Source: Prorocentrum cordatum
Lineage: Eukaryota; Sar; Dinophyceae; Prorocentrales; Prorocentraceae
Reading direction: 5' to 3'
Length of the DNA: 64,000 nucleotides
Assembly: GCA_963575745.1 (NCBI GenBank)
Contig: CAUYUJ010015736.1
Location: forward strand, 7,501-71,500
The first letter of the stretch is position 1. Every line of letters starts with the position of its first letter. The notes beneath the pieces are model-generated. The model searched no databases. It saw nothing but the letters and a program-made list of their open reading frames with translations, and was not told where the DNA came from. Shown here piece by piece: positions 40,680 to 51,119 of this stretch. Position numbers and translations under genes: made by a program.

Positions 40680-40850
40680 TTCACTATCGAAGACGCCTAC
40701 GGCGAATCACCGCCGTCCTCTGCCTTTTGGAATCGCCAACGTGGCCGAGCGCTGTGGCAAGAGCTCTGCCAAGTTGTCGGGCCATGTGTTCCCCCAGCTC
40801 TTGTAGAAACCCGTCGGGGAACACTTTGGGGAGGATGGCGGGGAAGATCA
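40680..40850. repeat. family 7 dispersed repeat, short copy
   Basis: TCGAAGACGCCTACGGCGAA and GGAAC/CACTTTGGGGAGGATGG-type ends correspond to the two ends of 31780-32125. GTAGAAACCCGTCGGGGAACA parallels GCAAACCCGTTGGGGAGCA. The central third is absent. Confidence 0.55.
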
Positions 40851-40869
40851 GGAGGAGGAGGAGAAGGGG

Positions 40870-42440
40870 GCATTTGGGGAGCCTCTGGGGGCACTCTTGG
40901 GGCCTCCTTGAAGCTTCCTAGGGCCCTTTCAGATGTATCTTGGGGGCCTCCTTGGGCCTCTTGGGGGTCCTTTGGGGGCTTCTCGGGTGCCTCTTTGGCC
41001 GCCGTCTTAGGGCATCCCTGGCCCGTCGGACGTCGTCTTGGGGGCCTCTCTGGGCCGACTTGGGGCCCTCTTGGGGTGGGGGTGCTCCAGGGCCATCCTG
41101 GAGGCCATCTTGGGCGTCTTGGAGGCCCCTTGGGACGTTTTGGGGTCCTCTTGGGGCCGTCTTCGGGGCCTCTTGGGCCGTTCTGGGGCCATATTGGAGG
41201 CTTCTTGGGCGATCTTGAGGCGATCTTTGGGGGCTCTTGGGCCGTCTCGGGCCGTCGGAAGATCGAAGAGAAATCACTTAAGGGAAATCACTGATTTGGG
41301 CATCTTCGGGTCTTCCTGGAGGCCCTCTTCGGGGCCTGTGGGGCCGTCTTGGAGACCTCTTAGTGGCTTCTTGGGCCGTCTTGGGCCATCTTCGAGCCAT
41401 CTTGGGCCGTCTTGATGGCCTCCTGGCCCGTCGGACGCCGTCGGGGCCGTCTTGGAGGCCATCTTGGGCCTCTTGGAGGCTGTTTTGGGGCCGTCTTCGG
41501 GGCCTCTTGGGCCCTTCTAGGGCCATCTTGGAGGCCTTTTGTGCGATCTTGGGGCGATCTTTGGGGGCTCTTGGGCCGTCAGAGGACCGAGGAGAAGCAA
41601 ATGCCAAAATCCTTCAAACACTTCTTAGGACAATCAGTGTTTTGGGCCTCTTCGGGCCTTCCTGGAGGACCTCTTGGAGGGCTCTTGGCCCGTCTTAGGG
41701 GCCTCTTCGAGGCCTCCTGGGCCGTCTTGGGCCATCTGGAGGCCATCTTGGATGCATCTTGGGCCATTTTGGAGGCATCTTGGGGCCATCTAACCGCCTT
41801 GGAGGCCATCTTGGCCATCTTGGAGGCATCTTGGAGACCATCTTGGGCCATCTTGGCGGTCTTGAAGCCCATCTTGAGCCGTCTCGGGAAATTTTCTCCA
41901 GGAATTCTGGGCCTTTCGGATGGCTAGCGGGACGGGCCGACGCCCCATGGAGAGTTCTTTTGAAAGAAACAAAACCAAGAACGATAGGATTTAGCACGCT
42001 TGGCACCTGTGGCAAGCCAACAGGGGGGCGGCGGATCTATTGGCATTCGGCCCATTCCGCAACCGTGCCTGGGTTTTGGTTCTGAGGACTCTTGGATGTT
42101 CGTTGGGATCTCGTTGAGGCCTCTCGGGGGCGTTCTGGAGCCACTCTCGAGGCCTCCGGGGGCTATTCTGGGGCCTCTTTTGAGTCGCTCGGGGTCTCGT
42201 GGAGGCTTCTTGGAGGCCTCTTGGGGCTTCTTGGGGGTCTGTTGGGGCCTCCTGGGCGCCTCTTGGGGCCTCTTCGGCCTATCTCGGGGGCCCTCGTGGG
42301 CTTCCTTGGGCGCCTCTTGGGCCGTCTTGGGGCCCTCTCGGGCTTTCTTGGAACACTATTGGGGGGCCTCTCGGGGCGCTCTTGGCGGCCTCTGGGGCCG
42401 TCTTGGCGCGTCAGGAAGACGGGAAGCGAACGCTGAAAAC
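40870..42440 (+). repeat. 12-bp GC-rich minisatellite with higher-order units
   Basis: About 1.5 kb is built on GGCCTCTTGGGG/GGCCATCTTGGA dodecamers. Because the period is a multiple of three, several plus frames stay open and translate as Leu-Gly-x-Ser/Trp quartets (for example GASLGLLGVLWGLLGCLFG). Non-repetitive islands of 50-70 bases, with GATCGAAGAGAAATCAC or GAGGAGAAGCAAATGCC, recur near 41255, 41575 and 42400, giving a higher-order unit. Frames here should not be annotated as genes. Confidence 0.85.
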
Positions 42441-42938
42441 AGTAATGATCCTGGCTTCTTGGGGGGCCCTCTTTGGACGCATCTTGGGGCTGGCTCTCCT
42501 TGGGCGTCTGGAAGGCTTCCGCAGGCCGTCTTGCAGCACTGGCTCGACGACACGAGGCCCTCCCGAGCTGTCTGGAAGGCCTCCCGGGGCACTCGCTGCT
42601 CCTCTTGGGGGCCTCGTGGTTCCGGACAAGCCACGCAGCAACACTCCCGGGAGCCTCGAGACGGGGGTCAATGCAAACGGGGGTCAGCCAGGGCACCGGA
42701 TCCTGCGGGATCCTGCGAAGACCCCCTCTGGCTGACCCGGTTTAGCGAGCCGCTCGTGGCCGCGAGGCGGTCGCGCCTATTGGCTGACCCGGGTTTGCGA
42801 AGATTTGCGTTGCAGTTATGGGGGCCCCTGGGGGCACGCGCCGCGCCGGAGAAGCTCTGGCAATTTGGGGGCCCGCGCTCCTCAAGACTCTGCAGGGCTG
42901 AAGGCGGAGGCTCACAGGGGAATGAGCAGTGGACTGAA
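42441..42938. other. no gene; GGCTGACCCGG short repeats
   Basis: GGGTCAGCC/GGCTGACCCGG words recur at about 42665-42800 in both orientations. The rest is unassigned. Confidence 0.4.
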
Positions 42939-43149
42939 GTCGGGCCTGTCCCTCTACAGGGGGAATAACCAAAAATAGTCAAGAAATAGTCTGGGGACTA
43001 TTTTTTGAGTATTGTTTCACCATCGTGAAGTCTGTTTTAAACATTTTTCCCCACATGTTTCGTGGGGTCTGGTTTTCTTCCCTGCCGCGGCGCACCTGCG
43101 TCTCACCTCCTCCCCTCCTCCCCTTCTCCTTCTCGCACCAGAGCGGGTG

Positions 43150-43262
43150 TGCAGGGGGGTGCTCAGCTCAGCTCAACTCAGCACAGCACAGCACAGCACA
43201 ACACGGCACAGCACAGCATAGCTCACCGCACAGCAGCACAGCACAGCACAGCACAGCATAGC
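43150..43262. repeat. CACAG pentamer array
   Basis: CAGCACAGCACAG-type units with CTCAG and CATAG variants run for about 110 bases. Confidence 0.9.
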
Positions 43263-43264
43263 AC

Positions 43265-43530
43265 ACAGGGCATTCCTTCGACGCCACAGGGGGGGGCGCT
43301 GGGGGTGGGGGCCCTATGCGTTGTAGGCTCCCAGGGCGTGGCAGGCGTGGCATTTCCTCGACGCCACAGGGGGTGCGCTGGGGGTGGGGGCCCTATGCGT
43401 TGTAGGCTCCCAGGGCGTGGCAGGCGTGGCATTTCCTCGACGCCACAGGGGGTGCGCCGGGGGTGGGGGCCCTATGCGTTGTAGGCTCCCAGGGCGTGGC
43501 AGGCGTGGCATTTCCTCGACGCCACAGGCT
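43265..43530. repeat. 79-bp tandem repeat
   Basis: CCCTATGCGTTGTAGGCTCC starts at 43312, 43391 and 43470, with GGCATTYCTTCGACGCCACA between. There are three full units and a partial one. Confidence 0.95.
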
Positions 43531-43534
43531 GTGC

Positions 43535-43619
43535 GCTGGGAGGTAGGAGGAGGAGGAGGAGGAGGAGGAGGAGGAGGAGGAGGAGGAGGAGGAGGACGGG
43601 GAGGTGGGGCAGCAGCAGC

Positions 43620-43672
<53 letters not shown>

Positions 43673-43735
43673 AAGCAGCAGCAGGAGGAGGAGGACACCG
43701 AGGAGGAGAAGGAGGAGCAGCAGCAGAAGCACCGA
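43535..43735. repeat. (GGA)n followed by (GCA)n
   Basis: A GGA run to about 43605 is followed by GCA/GAA triplets to about 43735. Confidence 0.95.
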
Positions 43736-43879
43736 TGGTACACGTGGGAAATAAAATAGGTATGTGGGGTTCCTCGGTAGCTTAATTTTTCGTCGAAAAT
43801 CCCCTTGTAGGGGGACACGCCCGACTTAACAGTGGACCTGAGGACGCTCCAACTCGTGCCTCCAGGGCGCGGTGGCGGG

Positions 43880-44400
43880 TGTGGGGAGCAGTCCTGGGGA
43901 TCTTTGGGGGCCTTCCTGGGCCGTCTGGTGGCCCTCTCGGGCAGTGTTGGGGCTCGCTTGGGCCTTCTTGGGGGCCCTCCTGCCACATTGTAGGTGCTTG
44001 GGGGCCGTCGTGGGAGCCGTCTTGGGCAGCCGAAGGGCCTTCTGAGGCCGTCCGTGTGTCCCACGCGAGGCCTTCTCGAGCCTTCTGGGGGCCGTCTTGG
44101 CTGCCTTCTGGGTCTTCGTTCGCGGGGTCCTCCCGGGCCAGTTTTTGACCCCGTGGGCCCTCTCGAGGCCATCGTGGGGGCTTCTTGGAAGCCCGCGAAG
44201 GCGAGAATGCGAAACTCAACCAAGAAACTTCAGGGAACTCCATGATGTCGACTTCTCCAGGCCCTGTTGGAGGTCCTCTTGGGGCCCGCTGGGGACCTCT
44301 TGGAGGCACCGCGGGCGGCCTTGAGGCCATATTCGGCAGCCTTGGGGCCATCTCGACCCGTCTCCGAGGCGTCGTGGGCCGTCTTGGTTGCTTTGAGGTT
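43880..44400 (+). repeat. 12-bp GC-rich minisatellite, second plus-strand block
   Basis: The same GGCCTTCTTGGG/GGGGCCGTCTTGG units as at 40.9-42.4 kb, with one non-repetitive island at about 44190-44260. No gene. Confidence 0.8.
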
Positions 44401-44937
44401 GTCTGCCCCGGCCGTCTTGGACGCCGGGAGCGCGGCCGCGTCGTGTTTTGCGTGGGTTCGTGGCCTCGGGGGCGCGGGTCCATAGTTTCTGCTTGCGAGG
44501 GAGCGTGGCCTCGGGAGCAAGTGGGGGCGAGGGTGCATGCAGCTGTCCGCGAGCAGAGGGGGGGAATCCCTCGTTCGAGTAGGCGCGCCGTGTCTTACGA
44601 GGGCTCGCGGCCTCGGGAGCAGGGGGGGGGAGCGTGCGGCTGTCCGCGAGTTTCTGCTTTGGGGGGGGTGTCCTCGGTGGAGTGGGCACACCGTTACACG
44701 CCGATCGTTGAAAGTTGGTATTTTTGGATTCCCAGATCCAAATCTACTTCAAGCGCCTTCCCACTTCAAGAATCGACATGCTCTTGCTGTGTCTTGTTAT
44801 TCTCTAGGAGGACCTGGACCCAATCTACTGTATCCACCTTCCTACCTCATGTTTCTACCTACTTCCGACCGACGTGTATGAGGGATCGTGGCCGGAGGGC
44901 GGAGCGATAGTGCTTTTGGCGGGTCGTGGCCCCGGAA
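44401..44937. other. no gene seen
   Basis: GAGCGTGGCCTCGGGAGC-type words recur three times at 44450-44640, one of them diverged. The remainder is unassigned. Confidence 0.4.
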
Positions 44938-45108
44938 GTTGCCAGGAGGAGAACAAAAAACACAGACACAGTTGATCGTCGATCCTTAGGAAAACATGGG
45001 GAGATATGGGAAGAGGGGGGGAAGACAAAATCCAAGATAATATGCGAGAATATGGGGAGTCCTGTTATTCGTGTGTAGTTATTTGTGTGTCCCAGGGCCC
45101 CTTCAAGT
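44938..45108. repeat. family 5 dispersed repeat, copy d
   Basis: AGAACAAAAAACACAGACAC, GATCGTCGATCC, AAAATCCAAGATAATATGCG and GAGTCCTGTTATTCGTGTG, then GTGTCCCAGGGCCCCTTC, are in family order. Confidence 0.75.
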
Positions 45109-45139
45109 TGTTGCGAGTAATCGTGGCCTCGGGATGGAC

Positions 45140-45600
45140 GGGAGGAGGAGGAGGAGGAGGAGGAGGAGGAGGAGGAGAGGAGGAGGAGGAGGAGAGGAGG
45201 AGGAGGAGGAGGGAGGAGGGGAGGAGGGGGAGGGACGCAGGCAGCGCAGGCACGGCGGCAGGTGCACGGGGGCGCGGAGCGGGAAGGGGAGGGAGGGGGG
45301 GGGAGGAGGAGGGCACTGCAGGGGGGAGGAGAGGAGGAGGGCACTGCAGAGGGGAGGGGAGGAGGAGGAGGGCACTGCAGAGGGGAGGAGGGGAGGAGGG
45401 CACTGCAGAGAGAGGGAGAGGAGGAGGGCACTGCAGAGGGAAGGGGAGGAGGAGGAGGGTGCTGCAGAGGGGAGGAGGGGAGGAGGGCACTGTTGAGGGG
45501 GGGAGGAGGAGGAGGAGGAAGGCACTGCAGAGGAGGTAGGAGGAGGAGGAGGAGGAGGAGGAGGAGGAGGAGGGCACTTCAGGGGGGAGGGGAGGATGTT
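45140..45600. repeat. (GGA)n with GGGCACTGCAGAGG minisatellite
   Basis: GGA runs enclose about ten copies of GGAGGGCACTGCAGAGGGGA-like units 28-45 bases apart. No coding value. Confidence 0.95.
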
Positions 45601-46484
45601 GCCACGGCGAGAATGGTGCGCACGCCGATGAGGGAGGGGGAGGTTTGATGGTGGTCGAGGCATGGGGAGCAGGGGGAAGAGCAAAGTAATGGCGAGGATG
45701 AAGGAGGATACAGGAACAGGAAGGGCGATGAAGATAGGGAGGAATGAGGAGGTGGAGGAGGAGGAGGCGGAGGAGGAGGGGGAGGAAGAGAAGGAGGACG
45801 GATGAGAAGGAGGATGAGGACGGCTGAGGGGGAATGAGGAGGAAGCTGGGAGGATTGATCTGTATTTGGAGGAAGCAAATGAGCACCTTTGGTCGGCGGT
45901 GGCGAGCTTCGCCTCAACGAGTACCAGCATGCAGAATACGTGGACCACGAGGAAAACACCGCAGGACACGCCCTCGCCAACTTGGAACACGAGGGGGTAT
46001 TCGACGCGGTCAACATCGAGAACCACGTATCAGCACAACCGGCGAGCCAAGGCGCGCACGGCGTAGTGATTTCACGACGCCAGCACAACAATGACGGAGT
46101 TCGGTGGAGGTCACGACCAACAACAACGCAATTGAGACACCCAAGCCCATCGCCACCGAGTATGACCAGTGCATTCACCTGCGCAGCACCACATAGCAAG
46201 CGTGGACATGGCGTCACCCCCTACACTGGAAATGAATACGAGCCCAAACTATAATATACTTCGCGAGAGATCAGGACTCAGAGGCACAGCATCACAACGA
46301 AGAGTGAGGTGACAGACAATTGTGGACATCCCGCAAACTGTAGAGTTGAAACAAAGGCGTACATACCCGCGCCATCGCCCCAACCTCCAGTGCCGCAAGT
46401 CCTGCAAGCGGACACCCATCGGCACCGCGGCAATCGCCGTTGAAGAACAACGGAACGAACAGCATGCCAGACCGCGCGTTCGGG
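45601..46484. other. no supported gene; purine-rich then mixed
   Basis: GGA-rich to 45840. From 45840 to 46480 several frames on both strands stay open with ordinary composition (plus frame reading NEYQHAEYVDHEENTAGHAL), but no family is recognised and the true strand cannot be chosen. Confidence 0.35.
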
Positions 46485-46630
46485 TATGCGGAACAGTTTG
46501 AAGAAGAAGACTAATAACCATAATCATATTAATCATAAACATACCGACCATGATAACAATATTACTAGTACTACAAATAATAATAACAATCATAATAATA
46601 GCAATAATAATAATAATAAGGAGAAGGCCA
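46485..46630. repeat. (AAT/AAC)n degenerate tract
   Basis: AATAATAAT, CATAAT and AACAAT triplets run to 46622, an AT-rich exception within GC-rich DNA. Confidence 0.85.
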
Positions 46631-46739
46631 AGACCAGCGCACAAGTCAGCGCACGTGTGGTACAGCCCCGGGGCATCATGGCGCAGGCAGGTGGCACGAT
46701 GAAGCCAAAGTTGGCCTGAGCCGAAATGGTACAGTACTT

Positions 46740-47100
46740 GGAAGGAAGCGGTGGAGGTGCAGGAGGCCGAGGAGGAAGAGGCGGAGGAGGAGGAAGAGGA
46801 AGAGGAGGAGGAGGAGGAGGAGGAGGAGGAGGAGGAAAAGGCCGAGGAGGAGGAAGAGGAGGAGGAGGCCGAGGAGGAAGAGGAGGAGGTGGACGAGGAG
46901 GAGGAGGAGGAGTAGGAGGAGGAGGAGCAGGGAAGAGCACCGCGGACGATGAGGGCGATGAGGGGATGGGAGGTTGAGGTCGAGGAAGAGGTGGACGCGG
47001 AGGACAGGGAGAGAGGAGCAACGAGGATCAGGAGGTGGACGACGAGGATGATCATCCATCGTCGTCTTCCTGATCCTCCTCATCCCTCCTCCTCCTCTTC
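46740..47100. repeat. (GGA)n with GGCCGAGGA spacers
   Basis: GGAGGA runs are interrupted at 30-40-base spacing by GGCCGAGG, up to about 46935. A weaker purine-rich stretch continues to 47060 and TCC words to 47100. Confidence 0.9.
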
Positions 47101-47440
47101 ATCGTTCGTTGAGAGGAGAGGCCAGCTCACCGTTCGCATGGGAGCTTCCCTCCCTCCCTCCCTCCGCCCGGTTTCGGGGGCCCTCCTCCTGGGAGACAGG
47201 GAGCCCTGCCAGATCAGAAAGCAGTTTCCCACGGCTGATCGGGGAGTTCGTTACCTGTCGAGGGAGATCGAAGGGGACACACATCATAAACACACTCTCT
47301 CGGACCCCCGAGCCACCACGTTGATGCAGGCGTTGGCGATCCAGAATTCGGGCTTCATCTGGGCCATCTCAAGAAGCCCAAATGGCCCCCTCCTCCTTGC
47401 CCCAAATCCGCCTGTATGGGGGGCATGCCCGACCCAATTC
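47101..47440. other. no gene; family 2 right-end relic
   Basis: Unassigned sequence. CCGCCTGTATGGGGGGCATG followed by CCCGACCCAATT at 47408-47440 resembles a family 2 right terminus. A diverged 97-bp repeat unit lies at 47331-47405. Confidence 0.4.
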
Positions 47441-47529
47441 TAGGGGGACTCGAGTCCCTCTCCGAGGATATTCCGGCATGGCGCCCCCGAGGCCCCAGAG
47501 GTCGTTGATGCACCGCGTTGCTGCAAGCG

Positions 47530-47930
47530 TTGGCGATCAAGAATTCGGGCTCCATCTGGGCCGTCTCAAGAAGCCCAGATGCCCCCCTCCTCCTTTCGGT
47601 AACGCCGGCGATTGTCGAAGGACGCCTTGGCGATCAAGAATTCGGGCTCCATCTGGGCCGTCTCAAGAAGCCTAAATGGCCCCCTCCTCCTTTCGGTAAC
47701 GCCGGCGATTGTCGAAGGATGCCTTGGCGATCAAGAATTCGGGCTTCATCTGGGCCATCTCAAGAGGCCCAAATGGCCCCCTCCTCCTTTCGGTAACGCC
47801 GGCGATTATCGAAGGACGCCTTGGCGATCAAGAATTCGGGCTCCATCTGGGCCATCTCAAGAAGCCCAAATGGCCCCCTCCTCCTTCCGGTAACGCCGGC
47901 GATTGACGAAGGACGCCTTTCTTGCAGAGT
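47530..47930. repeat. 97-bp tandem repeat
   Basis: TTGGCGATCAAGAATTCGGG starts at 47530, 47627, 47724 and 47821, exactly 97 bases apart, each unit ending CGGTAACGCCGGCGATT. Because 97 is not a multiple of three, successive units are read in all three frames, and every plus frame stays open across several units. Confidence 0.95.
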
Positions 47931-48176
47931 CGGGCCAGACCTGTCGACATGCGGCCCCAGTGAAATCGGGCCCCGAGCGCCGCTGGGCCTGAGCCTGGGC
48001 CACGGCTCCTGCCACCGAGCGTGCTCAAAGTGGTGCGTGCTGCTGGTGATCCCCGTGCTGCTGCTGCAAGCTGCACGTGCTACACCCCGTCGCGCCGAAG
48101 CCTTGGCTGCTGCGCGCGTGCCCTGGCCCTGCCCGACCTAATTTCTAGAGGGACTCGGGTCCTTCTCCGAGGATTT

Positions 48177-48331
48177 ACCAGCCTGGAACATATCCCTATC
48201 CCTATGCTGGGCACCTCCTCATCACGATGCCAAATTTTAGGGATTCCCTCATTTTTTGAGGGCGACTCCCTAAGATTGTCATCGCCTTTTGGCGTGTCAA
48301 TCTTAGGGATAGGGATACGTTCGAGGCTGGT
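48177..48331. mobile_element. family 3 (ACCAGCCT) inverted-repeat element
   Basis: This 155-base element starts ACCAGCCTGGAACATATCCC and ends GGGATACGTTCGAGGCTGGT, with inner inverted words CCCTATCCCTATG..CTTAGGGATAGGGAT and GATTCCCTCATTTTTTGAGGG. It lies within sequence (GGACTCGGGTCCTTCTCCGAGG before, TGGCGCCCCCGAGGCCCCAG after) that occurs uninterrupted at 47446-47505. Confidence 0.85.
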
Positions 48332-48411
48332 AAGAGGGACATCCCGACCTGGCGCCCCCGAGGCCCCAGAGGCCGTGCTGCGGCGGGCCGTGCGGCGGCA
48401 CCCTCCGGGGA

Positions 48412-48488
48412 TCGCCTCAGAACGGCACCCGCCACAGGAACATGTACGCAGACACCCTCCACAAGGGCTCCAACGAGGCCGCTGGCGC
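48412..48488 (+). CDS. short exon candidate, unknown protein
   Basis: After ATCGCCTCAG a frame reads NGTRHRNMYADTLHKGSNEA and stops at TAG about 48490. Composition is protein-like but the piece is very short and no family is recognised. It could be an exon upstream of other genes or chance. Confidence 0.2.
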
Positions 48489-48699
48489 ATAGGGGGCGGT
48501 GTGCTAGCACAGTGGAAGACCTCATCGTCCGCGATTGCACGCTACTTCGCGGCTGAAAGGGCCCAGCTTTACCCAGGACTTCGTGTGAGGAACAACGGCA
48601 AGCTGGTGCCAGTGGCGGGGCGGGTTTACTGAGGCAAGCTTCGATACAGAGCGCCTGGCGTGCGCGTCAGTGTACACAGGGTTATGGTGAGCTCTCCTC

Positions 48700-49560
48700 C
48701 GTCTTCGCCTTTTGCTTCAGCGGTTAGCTGACTTTCCCTCTCCTGTTTCACTGGGATCTTCCCTCGCGGCTGGGGTTGCCGCAACTACCGCTGCCGGATG
48801 GTGCTCCGTCAGCTTGGATCTCACTCGAAGTTTCACGTTGGGAGTGGGCGGCGAGGTGCCCACTGGCTGCCTTGGGCCGGTGCCACCCCCCCTCCTGATG
48901 GCCGAAAGGGTTCAGTGGGATTTCGATACACTGCTGACAGTTACGGTGCAAGGCTTTCGAGTTCGGCAAGTGTCGTTTTGAGCGCTCACTTTCCACAGGA
49001 GTTTTTTTGGCACAGTCAGGGTTGGCATAGCCACGGCTGGCACAGTCAGGTTTGGCGTAGTCAGCGCGAACAAACATGGCACAGCCACGATTGGCACAGT
49101 CAGCATCAACTGCTCGAGTATTCACACCGTGTGCCTGGCGTGCGCTCCCTTCCCTCCCCTCCTGCATCTTAATGCTGCAGCGGTCAGCTGCCACACCGGG
49201 GTGCCTACCGTGCCTGGCGTGCACTTCCCCTCCTCTCCTCCTGCATCCTTATGCCACAGCGGTTAGCTGTTGCACCGGGGTGCTCTCCCTCCTGTTTCAA
49301 AGGGTTCTTCCCTGGCGGCTGGGGTTTGCTGCCCAATACTGCTTCCTGATGGCGTTCAGGTGGTCTGGATGTCGTGCAAGGACTCACACAGGGAATGGTG
49401 TTGCGTCGCATTCGCTGAGGTCAGGTGCCCCCTGGCCTGATCCTGGCTGGTGTCGGCCCCTACTGATGACCGGCAGGTTCCATTGGGTCTTTCGCTACAT
49501 TGCCTACCTTACGGTACCTGGACCTCGGGTTCGGCAAGTGTTGCTTTGTACGCTCGTTGG
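48700..49560. repeat. diverged duplication, ~540-bp period
   Basis: About 280 bases at 48712-48990 (CAGCGGTTAGCTGACTTTCC, CCTGTTTCACTGGGATCTTCC, TTTCGAGTTCGGCAAGTGTCG) recur at about 49256-49560 (CAGCGGTTAGCTGTTGCACC, CCTGTTTCAAAGGGTTCTTCC, CTCGGGTTCGGCAAGTGTTG). An additional CAGCGGTCAGCTG occurs at 49178. The 292-codon frame over 49076-49954 is not recognised as a protein family. Confidence 0.8.
49008..49107. repeat. 15-bp TTGGCACAGTCAGGG repeat
   Basis: Six units of 15 bases (TGGCACAGTCAGGGT, TGGCATAGCCACGGC and variants) include one longer spacer. Since 15 is a multiple of three, one frame gives a WHSQG-type pentapeptide repeat. Confidence 0.9.
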
Positions 49561-51119
49561 CCGACGTTCTCCTGCATGGACTTCGCATTCAATTGCTACA
49601 GGTTTTACTGCCGTTTGCAGTCTTGTCGGTGATGAGGTTGCCCCTCTTCACTCTTGCGCCGACACGATGTTTTGGCATTTGCGTTGCCTATTTCACGGAT
49701 GTCGTCTGGGTGTGCCTGTCGGTTTAGTTCGTTATGATGGTGTTTTTTGCCTGACCCACACCGAGCGGTCGACCTCTGCGTGTTTATGGTCTCGCCGCCG
49801 CGCCAATTTGGCTGCGCTCACTTGCTGGTCGCCGCTGGGATTTCGAACGCCACCGGGTTTAGGAGTATCGGTTCTTGCTCTCTTTCTGGGTGGCTGCCCG
49901 CTCGTTCGCTTCGCTTGCCTTTCTTCTCCTGCTGCCTATTCGCGGCCCGACTAGTGTTCGGACGGCTTTCGACCCGCCTCGCGAGCCTGTTGACCAACAA
50001 GTTTCGCGGAGCGCGAAGGTGTGAGCCCTAGCTCCAGTGGATTGCTCCTCGGCCTCAGAGGATGGCGGGGATGGCAGTGTATAAGCCACCACCGAGAGCC
50101 AACGATTTTCTGCACCGCCCCCTCCCTGAAGGTGCACGCAGAGTTCGTCGGAGGGTGTCTTTGTGTATATATACATATATAAAGATTCCTCGTGGCGTGC
50201 CGCAGGGTCTGGCGCCGCACCGTTCCCATGCATCCGAAGAAGTGAGATTTGGTCGGCGTGCGACCCCAGAGGTCCCGACCTCTTCCTAGGGGTACGGCGG
50301 TCCTTCTCACCGCATCCGATCTCGATGATCCCGGGGCCCAGTGTAGCGGGCCCCAGAGACCGACATCGAGGAAAACCATCCGGGTGGAACACATTTTTCC
50401 GTCGGAGATGTCAGTTCACCCCCAGGGTTTGGTCGGTCAGCGCACCCCCAGGGTTAGGTTCAAAATGGTCAACACCGTCCCCCGATTCTGTTCTAATTGT
50501 TTTGATTATTCGCCCTGTAGAGGGGCATCATACCCGAGTTATCCCCAGGGGCGCGAAGATGATTGCGCTTCGTCCGTCGCCCGTCTGGACCGGAGCCGCC
50601 GCTTATCTCCAATGGGGGCGGCGCGGGAGCGAAGAGGGCGCGAAGAGGATCGCGCGCTCTTGGGCGCGAGGGTGCGAAGTTGGGCCCTGGGACCCCCATG
50701 GGGGAAGGAGAAGCGCCACCACCACCAGCGGGGCCATTTCCAACGAGGAGGTCCACGACGTCTCCCCGAGCTGGGGATAGGGCGTGTCTCTAGCAGGAGT
50801 AGGGGTCTTGCGTCCGACGAGGATGCTAGCGCCACTCAGCTGCACCCGGCGTTGGAGAAGAGCCCTACAGTCAACCCGCATAGTAGGGATGCCCGGTTTT
50901 CCTAAGGGTACCCTTGCATCCTTGCCTCCTCGGTCCATCCTCAGCCAGTTTCGCTGGCCGCGCACCGCTCGAAAAGCTTCGAAACTGCCTTCCAAGGCCC
51001 TTGCATCCCCATCGTGCATCCTTATGGTACGGGTCGACTGTACTCAGAGACCCCCTGCGGCTCATCCCGCTGGCGGTCCCTGGTGGTGGTGGTGGCGCCT
51101 ATCCCTGTTCTTGCCCCAG
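49561..51119. other. no supported gene
   Basis: GC-balanced sequence, with open frames on both strands but no motif. TTCGCCCTGTAGAGGGGCATC near 50508 resembles a family 2 end. ACCCCCAGGGTT is duplicated at about 50418 and 50443. Part of this could be upstream intron or promoter of the astacin gene. Confidence 0.35.

Larger units (their letters stand above)
42939..43825 (+). mobile_element. family 2 element with a large repeat-filled interior
   Basis: The left end GTCGGGCCTGTCCCTCTACAG (42939) and right end CTTGTAGGGGGACACGCCCGAC (to 43825) are those of the 152-base elements at 21381 and 51621, including subterminal TAATTTTTCGTCGAAAATCC. Here they are 887 bases apart. The interior holds a CACAG pentamer array, a 79-bp tandem repeat, (GGA)n and (GCA)n. 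It is either a longer member or a short one expanded by repeats. Confidence 0.7.

Noticed and set aside
45840-46480. A retroelement or host gene on either strand
   Set aside because: Both strands have open frames of ordinary composition, but no motif distinguishes them, so no call was made.
49076-49954. 292-codon open frame as a gene
   Set aside because: It spans a diverged duplication and a 15-bp repeat, shows no recognisable domain, and adjacent frames are also open.
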